From contig NZ_JAMXLR010000051.1 in assembly GCF_024054565.1 (NCBI RefSeq), forward strand, positions 248,001 through 312,000: 64,000 nt of DNA, read 5' to 3'. Origin of the DNA: Aeoliella straminimaris. GTDB lineage: Bacteria; Planctomycetota; Planctomycetia; Pirellulales; Lacipirellulaceae. The notes below the pieces were generated by a model. That model was not told the DNA's origin, made no database searches, and saw nothing but the letters and a program-made list of their open reading frames with translations. A program made the translations under genes and the position numbers. How positions within the stretch are numbered: the first letter of the stretch is position 1; each line of letters starts with the position of its first letter. Below are positions 1-8,563 of this stretch, in pieces.

Positions 1-469
1 TCGTTGTAAGGTAAAGGAGCGAGGCGGTCCGAACCCGAAACCGCTTGAAGGGTCGCAAGAAGTAGAGTGGCGGCAGAAAGGCAAGCGAGGCAGCCCAGGC
101 GGCTCCAAGTGCGATGAAATAGTAAGGAATTACAACATAGGAACCGCTTGCACCGGGATTGAAAGCGCGCCACCAAGGAAGAAAGTTGGGGTAGGAATCT
201 TGCGTTGGCCTCTGAACCGAACGGAACTTCCTTTCTTCCCACGGCACACGACTGTTTGGCCAGGGAGGTCCATCCAGCGGGACGACGATCATTAAGACAC
301 CCCCATCGGATAGTGGCCCCGCATTAACGTATGCTTCTTTGGATACCTCTATCCAAGTCCCATCTTCGTAGAAATAACTACGCGGCCACATTACCAAAGA
401 CACCAATAGCACCATACAGCAGGCTGCAAAAGCAAACCAATGGAGCATCCGCAGGACACGTTGACCCAT
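1..469 (-). CDS. Hypothetical membrane protein, 3' end cut by the window edge
   Basis: The minus-strand frame is open from an ATG at 469 to the left edge, giving about 156 residues with no stop seen. It has a hydrophobic N-terminal segment (about residues 8-27), a mainly hydrophilic middle with several Trp, Pro and Tyr residues, and a second hydrophobic stretch at about residues 118-140. It is probably a two-pass membrane protein with an outer loop. There is no clear Shine-Dalgarno before the ATG. I do not recognise the family. The unbroken frame and the sensible membrane topology support a real gene. Confidence 0.6.
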   Translation of the reverse strand, partial: MGQRVLRMLHWFAFAACCMVLLVSLVMWPRSYFYEDGTWIEVSKEAYVNAGPLSDGGVLMIVVPLDGPPWPNSRVPWEERKFRSVQRPTQDSYPNFLPWWRAFNPGASGSYVVIPYYFIALGAAWAASLAFLPPLYFLRPFKRFRVRTASLLYLTT

Positions 470-605
470 TGAATTACTCACGGCGTTAATATGCGGCGAA
501 AACTGGAAGTGCGCTCGACCAACAGTATATCGCAACTATTGAGCGATGGCGAAAGAGCACAGAAGTGAAACACCCAAGCACCCAAGCTACATACCAAACC
601 ATCGG

Positions 606-824
606 CTAAATCGATGCCGCCGCAGTGTAGTAGACTCCCAGCGTGCCAATAAACCCAATTGGAAAACCAAGCCACAATGGACGCCACCGGCGCAATCGAG
701 GTGATCCCACCAAGTAGGCTCCCAGATACTTCAGAATCTCCCGAACCACGGCCCCAACGGACATCCCCGTTGAATCCCGAGGCTGTGCTTCGACACCCGA
801 AGATGAATAAGGGTTTTCTGGCAT
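606..824 (-). CDS. Small hypothetical membrane protein (72 aa)
   Basis: This short frame encodes a polar N-terminus, an amphipathic helix-like part (residues 21-40), a basic patch rich in Arg (about 43-50) and a C-terminal hydrophobic segment (about 51-70) that could anchor it in the membrane. It lies on the same strand as the truncated membrane gene at the window edge, 136 bases upstream of it. An internal ATG at residue 21 is an alternative start. No family is recognised. It competes with an overlapping frame on the same strand (478-687), which I judge less likely because that one is rich in Cys and Trp and has no clear topology. Confidence 0.4.
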   Translation of the reverse strand: MPENPYSSSGVEAQPRDSTGMSVGAVVREILKYLGAYLVGSPRLRRWRPLWLGFPIGFIGTLGVYYTAAASI

Positions 825-1263
825 TCTGATGGACCTTATATTCTTTGCTGTAGGCTCCTTGGCAATCTCAACTAAGTACCGCCAGCGAAGGGACCGGCTT
901 TCTCATTTTTAGGGTTCCAGAAATCTCAATGCAAGTAAATGTGCGTCGGCGTGAAACGTCTACGCGTGTTTCGAGGCACCTACTCAAGTCGCTGAGGTTG
1001 TCACAACCGCTTTCAGCTACAAAACTTCCGAAAGCGCGTCGGCGCCGCTCTCCTTAATAGATTCGAGAAGCTCAGAACCCACCTCGCCCAGCGCGGTTTC
1101 CGGCTTGGTTCTCAAACGCTTTCGATGCCCCCCAAAGCACGTGAATCTGCCGCGTGTAAAAAAGTTACCGTAGAAATCGAATGGGGGTGTGCTCCAATGG
1201 TGCTGCAGGGTGGTGTGCACACTCGGCAAACGGGGGGCGTTGGGGCCTTGGTGTGAGGGCAAT

Positions 1264-1316
1264 GTGAGTAGGAGAGTATGTGAGTAGGAGAGTAAGTGAG
1301 TAGGAGAGTAAGTGAG
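1264..1316. repeat. 16-bp tandem repeat, 3.3 copies
   Basis: The unit GTGAGTAGGAGAGTA plus one variable base (T or A) occurs three times in a row and is followed by a partial fourth copy (GTGAG). The copies differ only at the sixteenth base. It lies in non-coding DNA. There are no spacers, so it is not a CRISPR array; it is probably a slippage-prone minisatellite. Confidence 0.85.
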
Positions 1317-1430
1317 CCGATGGCGCCAGCCGTGGGTGGCGGGAGCTGATCCAGGATTTGAACCTTTCCAGAGTTTTGGGCCAACCTGGGAGTATTGGGA
1401 CAACTCGCTGAGTAGCTGGGGACTACTCTC

Positions 1431-1557
1431 GGGGTTTTGTCCCCTCCCTCGATTGGTTTGGTCGAAGAAAACCGAGTGAAACCACTCGGGGGGTGACCAA
1501 AACCGCTCGAGTTTTGGGCCCACGGATGTAGATCACCAGCATTGGGCCCAAAAAGAA
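1431..1557 (+). repeat. Dispersed repeat family 'TTTTGGGCC', copy 1
   Basis: This copy shares the ordered blocks GGGGTTTTGT, a TTGGTTTGGTCGA-type block, ACCAAAACC, GTTTTGGGCCCA, GATGTAGATC and TTGGGCCCAAAA with the copies at 28931-29119 (same orientation) and 39470-39660 (opposite orientation). The recurring TTTTGGGCC / GGCCCAAAA words are complementary, so single strands can fold. No open frame is conserved between copies, so it looks like a non-coding mobile or structural element. Confidence 0.7.
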
Positions 1558-1653
1558 GTTGCTCCCCAACACTGCGGCGCAGCGAAAACTCGTGGCCGGA
1601 GAGGGATTGCTCGCCGGCTATCGGCTGCTGCTATGAACGATGGACGCGGGGCC

Positions 1654-2331
1654 CTACGCCACGGCCGCTGGCAGTACGTAGTACACCACGGCCATGTAGT
1701 GGAAGGCGGTTCCCGCGATAACGAACAAATGCCACACGGCGTGGTGGTAGCGAAGCTGTCGCCACAGGAAGAACACAACGCCCAGCGAGTAGGCTGCGCC
1801 GCCCAGGGCGATGAGCCCCATGCCGGCCGCCGGGATGACTTCCAGAATCGGCCCGATGGCCATCAGGCACGACCAGCCCATCAGCAGGTAGATGCCAACG
1901 CGAATTTTGGTGGAGTTGGTTCGCTCGGTCAGTTCGCCCACGATGCCCACCAGGGCTACGATCCACACGAACGCCAACAAGGTCCAGCCGATGGGAGTTC
2001 GCATGTTCGACAAAATGAACGGCGTGTAGCTGCCGGCGATCAGCAGGAAGATGGCCGACTGATCGTACCGTTGCCAGCGACATTTGGCGCTCTGCATGGC
2101 CTCGGGCACGGCGTGGTAAATCGTGGAAGCGGCGTACAACACCACCATCGTCAGGCCAAACACGCAAGTGCCAACCAGGTGCCAGATGTTGCCGCTCTGC
2201 CAGGCCCACATGCCTAAGAGGATCATTCCCACCGCGGCGAACAAGGCGGCCAGTCCATGGGTGATGGTGTTGGCCAGTTCCTCGAAGCCGGTGTAATCGC
2301 GGTGGCGAGTTTGTTTCAGAAGGAATGTCAT
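1654..2331 (-). CDS. Hemolysin III / TrhA (PAQR-like) family membrane protein
   Basis: The product is a 225-residue polytopic membrane protein with about seven transmembrane helices. Family hallmarks are visible: an N-terminal E-x-x-N-x-x-THG element (about residues 17-26), a YHAVP motif after the third helix, a D-QSAIFLLIAGSYTPF stretch, and a late H-x-x-x-H...H pattern near the C-terminus. In the PAQR superfamily these His and Asp residues form a metal site. Members have been linked to membrane homeostasis; the hemolysin name is historical. I start at the ATG at 2331 because the longer frame upstream is Pro/Arg-rich and unlike the family. It is a lone gene convergent with repeat-rich DNA. 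Confidence 0.9.
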   Translation of the reverse strand: MTFLLKQTRHRDYTGFEELANTITHGLAALFAAVGMILLGMWAWQSGNIWHLVGTCVFGLTMVVLYAASTIYHAVPEAMQSAKCRWQRYDQSAIFLLIAGSYTPFILSNMRTPIGWTLLAFVWIVALVGIVGELTERTNSTKIRVGIYLLMGWSCLMAIGPILEVIPAAGMGLIALGGAAYSLGVVFFLWRQLRYHHAVWHLFVIAGTAFHYMAVVYYVLPAAVA

Positions 2332-2677
2332 TGTTTTGATCTTGAGGAAGTACCGAGGGTTGTGAAGCCTACCACGCTCGCCAGGGGGTGGCGAAACGGT
2401 TACTCGGGTTCTTCGGGGGGGAGGGAAGAACTCGATGCTATCCCTTGCACCACATTTTGGGAAACCCCCAACGCGATATAGGTGGGCGAAATCGACCACC
2501 CCGCTGCTTGCTTTTGGGCGTGTGCCAAAACCAGCCAAACGGCGGGCAGCCGCTATCGCCTGTATAAGATCAAGCGAAAGGTTGCTTGCATCGGGGCAAA
2601 GATTGGGCGAAACTTATTTTTAGACTGCTAATATCCGCATAACCGGCGACTCTTCTCATCTTTCCCGCCTTGTCCGA
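2332..2677. other. Divergent intergenic region
   Basis: This spacer separates the minus-strand TrhA-type gene from the plus-strand kinase gene and must hold both promoters. A small perfect hairpin, CGCCA-GGGGG-TGGCG, sits at 2379-2393. The last 100 bases are AT-richer and end directly at the kinase ATG. No gene is supported here. Confidence 0.5.
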
Positions 2678-3664
2678 ATGACCGTTCGTAAACTCAAATT
2701 CCTGCCCACCAAGGCAACTTTTAAGCTCGGCGAGCAACTGGGCATGGGCACGGTCGGTGTGGTGTACCGCGCGACGAGCCCCGATATCGACGAACCGGTG
2801 GCGGTGAAACTGCTGCATCCCAACGTCTCGGGCGACGAAAACATCGTCAACCGCTTCGAGCGGGAAATCATGATCATGGAGCGGTTGAATCATCCGCACA
2901 TCGTGCGGCACTATGGCGGCGGCATCATGGAAGGACAGCACTTCTATGCCATGCAATTGCTCGACCATGGCTCGCTGAAGGACCGCCTCGCGAAAGGCGG
3001 CCCCCTGCCCTGGCAGATTGTGACCGTGTACACGATTCAGATCGCCTCGGCCCTGCAACATGCCCACAACCATGGAATTGTTCACCGCGACCTGAAACCG
3101 AGCAACCTGTTTTTCGATGCTGAAGGCAATCTGGTGCTGGGTGACTTCGGTATCGCGCGAGACACTCATTCGGCCGAAATCACCGATCACGGCGTCACCG
3201 TGGGCACTTATGCCTACATGGCGCCGGAGCAGATTCAGGCCGACGCGCGGATGGACTACAAGGCCGATCTCTATTCGCTGGGCTGCGTGATGTACGAGAT
3301 GCTAACAGGACACCCCCCGTTCACGGGCGCGAACTTTGCCCAGGTGTGGGACCAGCATCTGCACCACCAGCCGATCGGCCTGCGTGAAAAAGGGGTCGAC
3401 TGCCCGGAGTGGCTCGCGAAGATCGTGGTGCAACTGCTGGAGAAAGACCCGCACGACCGCCCCTTCAGCGCGCGAACGGTGCAAGGCTATTTGAAGCAGC
3501 ACCTGACCGACGAACTTGGCGAACAACAGGCCGACGAATTGATCGAGCACCTGCCCGAAGTGCCCAAGGCGGAATACCGTCGCGATGAACCCCGCACGTG
3601 GGTACTGTGGTTGGTGCTCGGGGCGATTGCCGCGGGGTGCGCGGCGATGGTGCTGCGGTCTTAG
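2678..3664 (+). CDS. Serine/threonine protein kinase with C-terminal membrane anchor
   Basis: This is a 328-residue Hanks-type kinase. A Gly-rich loop GMGTVGVVY (about residues 23-31), the ATP-binding lysine in VAVKLL, the catalytic loop HRDLKPSN, the DFG motif (DFGIA) and APEQ in the activation segment are all present, so it should be active. After the catalytic domain (to about residue 275) come a hydrophilic linker and one transmembrane helix at the very end (about 306-326), placing the kinase in the cytoplasm as a tail-anchored protein. No sensor domain follows the helix. The substrate is unknown. Confidence 0.95.
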   Translation: MTVRKLKFLPTKATFKLGEQLGMGTVGVVYRATSPDIDEPVAVKLLHPNVSGDENIVNRFEREIMIMERLNHPHIVRHYGGGIMEGQHFYAMQLLDHGSLKDRLAKGGPLPWQIVTVYTIQIASALQHAHNHGIVHRDLKPSNLFFDAEGNLVLGDFGIARDTHSAEITDHGVTVGTYAYMAPEQIQADARMDYKADLYSLGCVMYEMLTGHPPFTGANFAQVWDQHLHHQPIGLREKGVDCPEWLAKIVVQLLEKDPHDRPFSARTVQGYLKQHLTDELGEQQADELIEHLPEVPKAEYRRDEPRTWVLWLVLGAIAAGCAAMVLRS

Positions 3665-3826
3665 AGCATTTTCAGAATTGGTTTGCTGGTTTGGCGCCGT
3701 GGTGTTGGTCCGATGCGCGAAGGCCGAAGCAGCCGAATTGCTATCCGTCGGTGCAGGCCGACAAAGCACCGGGCGACACAACAAGCCAAACCGGAACACC
3801 AAAGATGAAAGCGATCCAGGCCGCCG

Positions 3827-6097
3827 TCACTGGAAACGCCCGCCACCGCTCACGCCACTGTCCAGATCGGTCAGGCCGTAGGCGCCGTTGCGCGACGCTT
3901 TGCCGGGACGCACGATCTCGGTGGGAAACGTGGCATCGGTCAACAGCTTGGTGTTGGGTGTCGTCAACCGCGTGAGTGCCTGATCGAGCGTCTCGCCATC
4001 TCGCATCCAGATGGTCATGCCAGGCTGCCCCATGTTGCCCCGTCGCCAGACCGATTGCCCCTTGTAGCTGAGGGTCAACGAGGAAGGGCTGGGAGTAATC
4101 GTCCGTTCGACGATATCCCCGGGTTGCACACTGAATCGCGACCGCCCTTGTCCAATCTTGATGGTTTGCGAGGGCAGCTGCTTGCACACGGCTTTGACCA
4201 CGGTGTCCGACTTGTCGGCCACGACGTAGCCCGACTTCTCCAGGTTGGCCACAATGGCCGCGCGAACCTGCTCGGTGGAGATAATCCGCTCGTCGATATC
4301 GAGTTCGATCGCCACGGGATCACCGGCTTTAGCGACGATCAGCGACTCGGGTGGCCCCAGGCGTTCGGCGGTCTGGATCATCTCGGGCGTGGGAAACGGC
4401 ATGCAGCGTAACTGCGAGCTATCGTGGCCGCGCCCTTTGTTCACCATGCAGAGCACTCCGTTGCTGATTCTGCTGGCACCATTGTGCATCGAGATGCCTT
4501 CGAACTCCCACAGGAGGATGTGCCGGTGAAAGTCGTAGAGGTACCGGTTCTGATGGAACAAGAAGTCGCCGGCCCACAACAGGCTGGCCGAGGGAAACGT
4601 GGTTTCGTGATCGAAGTGCCCCAGCAGCGTGCCCGTTTGCAGATTCCACACAAAGATGCCCAGATGGCCCACGGCTGCCAGCTTCGTGTTGTCGGCATTG
4701 AAAGCGAGTCGGTCCACGCCAAGGTGTGCGGCGCCTTTTGCCAGGGCGATCGTCGCCTCGTGCTCGCCCGAACTCAGGTTGACGATGGCAATGCCGGAAT
4801 CCATCTTCAGGGCTGCGTACCGCCGGTCGGGACTCAAAGCCAGGTCCTCGTCGTCGAATCCATGCGACACCGGCACCAACGTGGTGGCCTTGGCGTTCGA
4901 TGCATTCCAAATGGTCAGCACATCGCCAAACTGGCCAAGGGTCATGATTCGCCCCTCGGGCAGGAACCACGCCGCTTCGACCTCTGTGCCACGCCCCATC
5001 CGCTCATCGCCGTAGGGCACCCAAGTGGCGACCGGCGCGAGCTGCGTGCCCCGCAGTTGCGCGATGGTCAGATCGGTGTTGCCACGCCCAAAGTGATCGG
5101 GCCGGTAGGCGACGAGTCCCTGATCGGGATCCACGGCCAACACTTCCACCTCGTCGGGCAGCGGCGCCAAAGCGGTCGATTTACCTGCCGCGAGGTCGAA
5201 CGACTCCAAGTACAGCTTCTTGTCGCGGGCCACGGCCCCCTGCTCGCGTACCAACACGGCACGCTGTCCCGAGGCTGCCAAATAGAGCTGCTTGTTGTCC
5301 TCGAAGAACGGATCCGAATCGGGAATCGCCGAGAGCGTCAGTGTCCGCTGGCGGAGACTCCCCGCGTCGGATCCCAAGGTTGTTTCGGGTTCGAACGTCC
5401 AGCCGTCAAACGTCTGGGGTGCCAGTGTCCGCGCGCCCGACTTGTCGGCCTGCAACGGAGCACTACGAGACGGAGCGATCGCTGGTGTGCTGGAGGCCAC
5501 GGCGAACGGGTTCTCCGGATCACCCCCCTGCGAATTCACATAGTCCTGATCGGCGGACGAAAGCTTATCGAGCGGCACTTCAATTTGCGACCCGTCCGAC
5601 TTCTCCAGCACCACCTTCGCGCCATTCATACCGCGATATGTGGCATCGATACTGAATCGGCCCGACTGGTCCGACCAGGTCCGCGATGCAACCGACGACA
5701 TCGCACTATCAAACGGGCTCGCGCTCTCGCTGCTGGAAGGCACGGACAGCGTCCTTCGACTCGGGCGCGTGGATGAAGGCGCGGGAGCCGTGGCCGCGGC
5801 GCCCTTCGCATGCCGAAGTTCCGATACATAGTAGTTGCGCAACAATCGTTTTTCGCGAACGTCATCCGGCAGTGAATCCGAGGAACCGTCGTCGTCCAGC
5901 CGCACTCGAATCCGGGTGCCACTACCACCGACAACCGTACCGGGAATCCAGTCGTGACCGCGCTGGGCTTCGACACGATCTCCGATGTCGTATGTTTCGG
6001 CATGGACCACCGCGACGGTGGAAACCAACCACAGTCCCGCAACCACAATCCATGTCAAACACCGACCGCAAATACTACACATCGAACGGGGCCCCAA
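3827..6097 (-). CDS. Secreted SHD1-domain protein with WD40-like beta-propeller
   Basis: The 756-residue product begins with a short polar stretch and a signal peptide ending near VVHA (about residue 33). It continues with a small Tudor/Agenet-like barrel (about 34-75; basic and Gly-rich with GDRVEA and IPGTVV), a Ser/Pro-rich linker, an SHD1 (SLA1 homology 1) domain at about 149-190 with a typical ending LDKLSSADQDYV, then a beta-propeller-like region (about 230-560) with repeated strands ending in Trp-Asn. The last 150 residues are beta-rich and unassigned. SHD1 domains are abundant in planctomycete secreted proteins; in yeast Sla1 the domain binds NPFxD-type peptides. A protein-binding extracytoplasmic role is inferred. 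A start at the second Met (residue 6) is equally possible. Confidence 0.85.
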   Translation of the reverse strand: MGPRSMCSICGRCLTWIVVAGLWLVSTVAVVHAETYDIGDRVEAQRGHDWIPGTVVGGSGTRIRVRLDDDGSSDSLPDDVREKRLLRNYYVSELRHAKGAAATAPAPSSTRPSRRTLSVPSSSESASPFDSAMSSVASRTWSDQSGRFSIDATYRGMNGAKVVLEKSDGSQIEVPLDKLSSADQDYVNSQGGDPENPFAVASSTPAIAPSRSAPLQADKSGARTLAPQTFDGWTFEPETTLGSDAGSLRQRTLTLSAIPDSDPFFEDNKQLYLAASGQRAVLVREQGAVARDKKLYLESFDLAAGKSTALAPLPDEVEVLAVDPDQGLVAYRPDHFGRGNTDLTIAQLRGTQLAPVATWVPYGDERMGRGTEVEAAWFLPEGRIMTLGQFGDVLTIWNASNAKATTLVPVSHGFDDEDLALSPDRRYAALKMDSGIAIVNLSSGEHEATIALAKGAAHLGVDRLAFNADNTKLAAVGHLGIFVWNLQTGTLLGHFDHETTFPSASLLWAGDFLFHQNRYLYDFHRHILLWEFEGISMHNGASRISNGVLCMVNKGRGHDSSQLRCMPFPTPEMIQTAERLGPPESLIVAKAGDPVAIELDIDERIISTEQVRAAIVANLEKSGYVVADKSDTVVKAVCKQLPSQTIKIGQGRSRFSVQPGDIVERTITPSPSSLTLSYKGQSVWRRGNMGQPGMTIWMRDGETLDQALTRLTTPNTKLLTDATFPTEIVRPGKASRNGAYGLTDLDSGVSGGGRFQ

Positions 6098-6340
6098 TAA
6101 AATGAAGAGTTCAGCACGGAAGACTCTAGATTAAGCGATCGGGTACACTCTTTCCAGCACTTTTGGCGACGCGACGATAAACTAAGTGGTCATGCCTATC
6201 CAGTTTGTGCCCCCTCCCTTGCGAAAACGTTGGAAACCACATTCACCCTCACGGTTATCCATGGTTCCTACTACTTCGCCAGCGATCCGTAGCGGTTGTA
6301 ACGAATGGGGCGCGCCTAAAAATCTCTGCCCCTCGAACCG

Positions 6341-7039
6341 ATGAACCACGTTCGCTTCCGCGTGAAGACTCTGCTCATCGCCACGACCGTGGTGGCTGTG
6401 GTGTTGGTGTACGTTCTGTCGTGGATGCGATTGGTGCGAAGCGCACTACCTGACGCTCCCAGCCAACGGTCTCACGGCTGCTACGCATTGGTCGGCATCC
6501 TACTGGTCGCGGTACTGTTCGCGATGCTCGCAGCGGCGCGACAGAACATGCTCGCAGACATCCTGGCAGAGAAAGTCCTCCCGCTTCGCATGCAACTTGT
6601 CGACCCAAGGTGGAGCGTTTGGCGGGTCCTGGTGGTGATTGCGCTGCTGTATGGCACCGCGGCTGTGCTGGTACTCCCTCCGGAAGAACCAGACATCAAC
6701 ACCCTGATGATCGGGTATTACCTGGCCTACCTGCCGGACGCCGCGGCAGTGTTCTGCCTGGGAATCCTATGGAGCTACCTTTTCCTCATTCCTCGAGTAC
6801 AGCAGAGTTTCCCTGTCCTTTGCACCGAAACCGGAATGTACGTGCCCGGCCATAAGTTCATAGCCTGGAAGTGGCTGCAAAAATACGAATGGGTCGATCG
6901 AGTAGATGGCAGGCTAAAACTCATTGCGCCCGCGGCGCGAGCTTGGCTGCCGATCAAGGTCACGATCCATCCCGATGACATCGACGCCGTCGACGAGTTT
7001 CTCAGCAACAAGCTTTCCGAAAACGCAGGCACGCGATAA
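6341..7039 (+). CDS. Hypothetical membrane protein, first of a tandem paralogous pair
   Basis: A 232-residue protein with an N-terminal RFRVKTLLIATTVVAV leader helix, a second pair of helices around residues 45-65 and 85-110, and another at about 125-150, followed by a soluble C-terminal domain ending with an HPDDIDAVDEFLSNKL-type helix. The leader resembles the R-x-S-L-R-x-L-L-x-x-x-x-V segment found at the start of many planctomycete membrane proteins. The downstream gene starts 12 bases after this stop and matches at both ends, so the two are tandem duplicates and probably co-transcribed. Function is unknown. Confidence 0.75.
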   Translation: MNHVRFRVKTLLIATTVVAVVLVYVLSWMRLVRSALPDAPSQRSHGCYALVGILLVAVLFAMLAAARQNMLADILAEKVLPLRMQLVDPRWSVWRVLVVIALLYGTAAVLVLPPEEPDINTLMIGYYLAYLPDAAAVFCLGILWSYLFLIPRVQQSFPVLCTETGMYVPGHKFIAWKWLQKYEWVDRVDGRLKLIAPAARAWLPIKVTIHPDDIDAVDEFLSNKLSENAGTR

Positions 7040-7050
7040 CCACCCCGCGC

Positions 7051-7683
7051 ATGAACCACCCCCGCTACCGCGTGAAGACGCTGCTCATCGCCACGACCGT
7101 CGCGGCCGTGGTCGTGGCGTGCCTTGCGCCGTGGTTGCGGTTGGTGACGTCGAGCCAGGTAGCCACGTTTTTCTCGCGAGTGCTGTGCGTTGCCTTGGGG
7201 GCGATAATTGCATTGCTGATAACTCGCAGCCGCTACAAGAACTGCTATGCAGAACAATGCAAGGCGGAGTCGGTGTTTCATCTGCAGACAATTCGAGTGA
7301 AGCCTTTGACGAATTTGGCCTGGCTGGCTTTCATACCGAACGTCGGAGCGGCCTTGTGCCTTGAGTTCGTGCTTTCACCATCGGTCATGTCGTCCTTCAT
7401 CAAATGCTTCTTCTGGGTCATCAGCGCTAACTATGCAGTCCTGCTTTGGCCGCAACTGTTTACTCGACCCGGGGAAGCCACACTGTCCGAGACGTGGTTT
7501 GTGCATCCTTACCTGACAGTTCCCCTATCCTACTACTGCAGGTACCGCTGGAAGGATCGCTCGGCTGGCACTATCGATATGCGGATAGGGTACTTTGGCA
7601 CTTTTGAACTGGCCGTCCGACGCGAGGACATCGACGTCGTGGACACCCTACTGTCCAGCAAACTGGGCACTCCAAGCGGGTGA
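7051..7683 (+). CDS. Hypothetical membrane protein, second of a tandem paralogous pair
   Basis: The 210-residue product repeats the architecture of its upstream neighbour: YRVKTLLIATTVAAVVV leader, several hydrophobic helices, then a soluble tail with a REDIDVVDTLLSSKLG-type helix that aligns with the neighbour's PDDIDAVDEFLSNKL helix. The first about 25 residues are nearly identical to the paralogue, also at DNA level, while the middle has diverged strongly. This fits duplication followed by divergence. A strong 33-bp-arm hairpin lies about 70 bases after its stop. Function is unknown. Confidence 0.75.
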   Translation: MNHPRYRVKTLLIATTVAAVVVACLAPWLRLVTSSQVATFFSRVLCVALGAIIALLITRSRYKNCYAEQCKAESVFHLQTIRVKPLTNLAWLAFIPNVGAALCLEFVLSPSVMSSFIKCFFWVISANYAVLLWPQLFTRPGEATLSETWFVHPYLTVPLSYYCRYRWKDRSAGTIDMRIGYFGTFELAVRREDIDVVDTLLSSKLGTPSG

Positions 7684-7755
7684 TCGCCGCAATGGGCGTT
7701 GTCCCACTGCCGCTGGCTACCTAGACTGGTACTAGTGCCGGACCCAACAGCTTGG

Positions 7756-7832
7756 GGGTGGCTGGGGTCGAGTTCCGCGAGCCCCCAGCAACTTGAGGTC
7801 TGGGGGCTCGCTGGACTCGACCCCAGCCACCC
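7756..7832. repeat. Large near-perfect hairpin (33-bp arms)
   Basis: The arm at 7756-7788, starting GGGTGGCTGGGGTCGAG, pairs with 7800-7832, ending CTCGACCCCAGCCACCC. Only about two or three positions mismatch, and the loop is 11 bases. It sits between the paralogous membrane genes and sufU. It is much longer than a rho-independent terminator and has no T-run, so a small palindromic mobile element is more likely; blocking of read-through into sufU is possible. Confidence 0.85.
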
Positions 7833-7903
7833 TCGACTTCCCTCCCTGCTCAAGGCACCAAGCGACGAACCTGCCCGCCTCCGCCATTGTCCCTTAGGTA
7901 GCA

Positions 7904-8287
7904 ATGCCCAGCGAAGACGAAATATACCAGGAACACATCCTGGACCATTACGAAGACCCGTTCCACCGCGGCCACCTCGACGGGGCGACCCACGCCCACG
8001 AAGAGAAAAATCCGTTGTGTGGCGACGTGGTGCGCATCGAACTCGAGCTCGACGCCGACGGCAAGATCGTCGACTGCTATTTCCAGGGCGACGGCTGCGT
8101 GATCAGCCAGGCGTCGGCCTCGATGTTGCTCGAGGAGATGTACGGCAAGACCGTCGAAGAGGCCATGCAGTACAGCGCCGAAGACATGCTGGAGCTGTTC
8201 GGCGCGAAGCTCACGCCCAACCGCCAAAAGTGCTGCCTGCTGGGATGGAAGACCATGCTGCAAGCGGTGCACTCGCCAGTAAAGTAG
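7904..8287 (+). CDS. sufU: SufU-type iron-sulfur cluster assembly scaffold
   Basis: This 127-residue cytoplasmic protein belongs to the IscU/NifU/SufU fold. The three conserved cysteines are seen in NPLCGD (about residue 39), GDGCVISQAS (about 65) and RQKCCLLGW (about 108), with the Asp after the first Cys also kept. In Bacillus-type systems SufU is a zinc-containing sulfurtransferase that takes sulfur from SufS. The next gene on the same strand is sufS, which supports this assignment, although a palindromic repeat of about 180 bases lies between them. The start is supported by an AGGT just upstream of the ATG. Confidence 0.92.
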   Translation: MPSEDEIYQEHILDHYEDPFHRGHLDGATHAHEEKNPLCGDVVRIELELDADGKIVDCYFQGDGCVISQASASMLLEEMYGKTVEEAMQYSAEDMLELFGAKLTPNRQKCCLLGWKTMLQAVHSPVK

Positions 8288-8563
8288 AACGGCCACTCGT
8301 AGAACTGAGTTTATTCCGTTGGCGGAAAGTTATGAACCACGGAGACACAGAGGGCACGGAGATTGAATTCGTCGCGGATCTGCGCGGATCCCGACGGATT
8401 AGCGCGGATCAGAAGTGAATGAAGGCATATTTCCATCGCTTCTACCTGTCGATGTGTTTGTACTTACTCGCAGGTCATAAAAATCCAAACGATTCAATCC
8501 GCGCGAATCCGACCCAATCCGCGCAGATCCGCGACTAATTCCTTCCGTGATCAAAACAAACGA
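8288..8563. other. Intergenic spacer between sufU and sufS filled by a palindromic repeat
   Basis: Nearly all of this 276-base gap is a repeat with a CCACGGAGACACAGAGGGCACGGAG-like head at about 8336-8361 and long inverted arms (listed separately). No coding sequence is supported. The repeat may uncouple transcription of the two suf genes. Confidence 0.7.
8364..8542. repeat. Inverted repeat of the 'ACAGAG / ATCTGCGC' family, copy 1
   Basis: Arm 8364-8411 (GTCGCGGATCTGCGCGGAT core) is matched in inverse orientation by 8496-8542 at roughly 80% of about 47 positions. The preceding ACCACGGAGACACAGAG block is related to the block at 49270-49288. This family, with ACCACAGAGACACAGAG heads and ATCTGCGC-x-x-ATC arms, appears twice in the window. 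Confidence 0.8.

Larger units (their letters stand above)
825..1653. other. Repeat-filled intergenic stretch, no convincing gene
   Basis: These 829 bases hold pieces of several dispersed repeats and a short tandem array. Around 999-1054 is a block also found near 44009-44060. At about 1155-1190 is a copy of the AAAAAAGT-x-x-CCGTAGA block seen at 27.9, 28.8 and 39.9 kb. At 1264-1316 is a 16-bp tandem repeat. At 1431-1557 is a copy of the TTTTGGGCC family. Open frames crossing the area read through the tandem repeat and look like chance. Confidence 0.7.

Noticed and set aside
1264..1316. CRISPR-like array
   Set aside because: The 16-bp units are directly joined without spacers and no cas gene is near.
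1340..1370. Possible tRNA fragment (GGATTTGAACC resembles a reversed T-loop, next to TGG)
   Set aside because: Spacing between the would-be acceptor and T-loop is three bases too long, stems do not pair, and no anticodon arm exists.
7684..7903. Riboswitch or leader before sufU
   Set aside because: The only structure is the long perfect hairpin, which lacks any branched conserved core.
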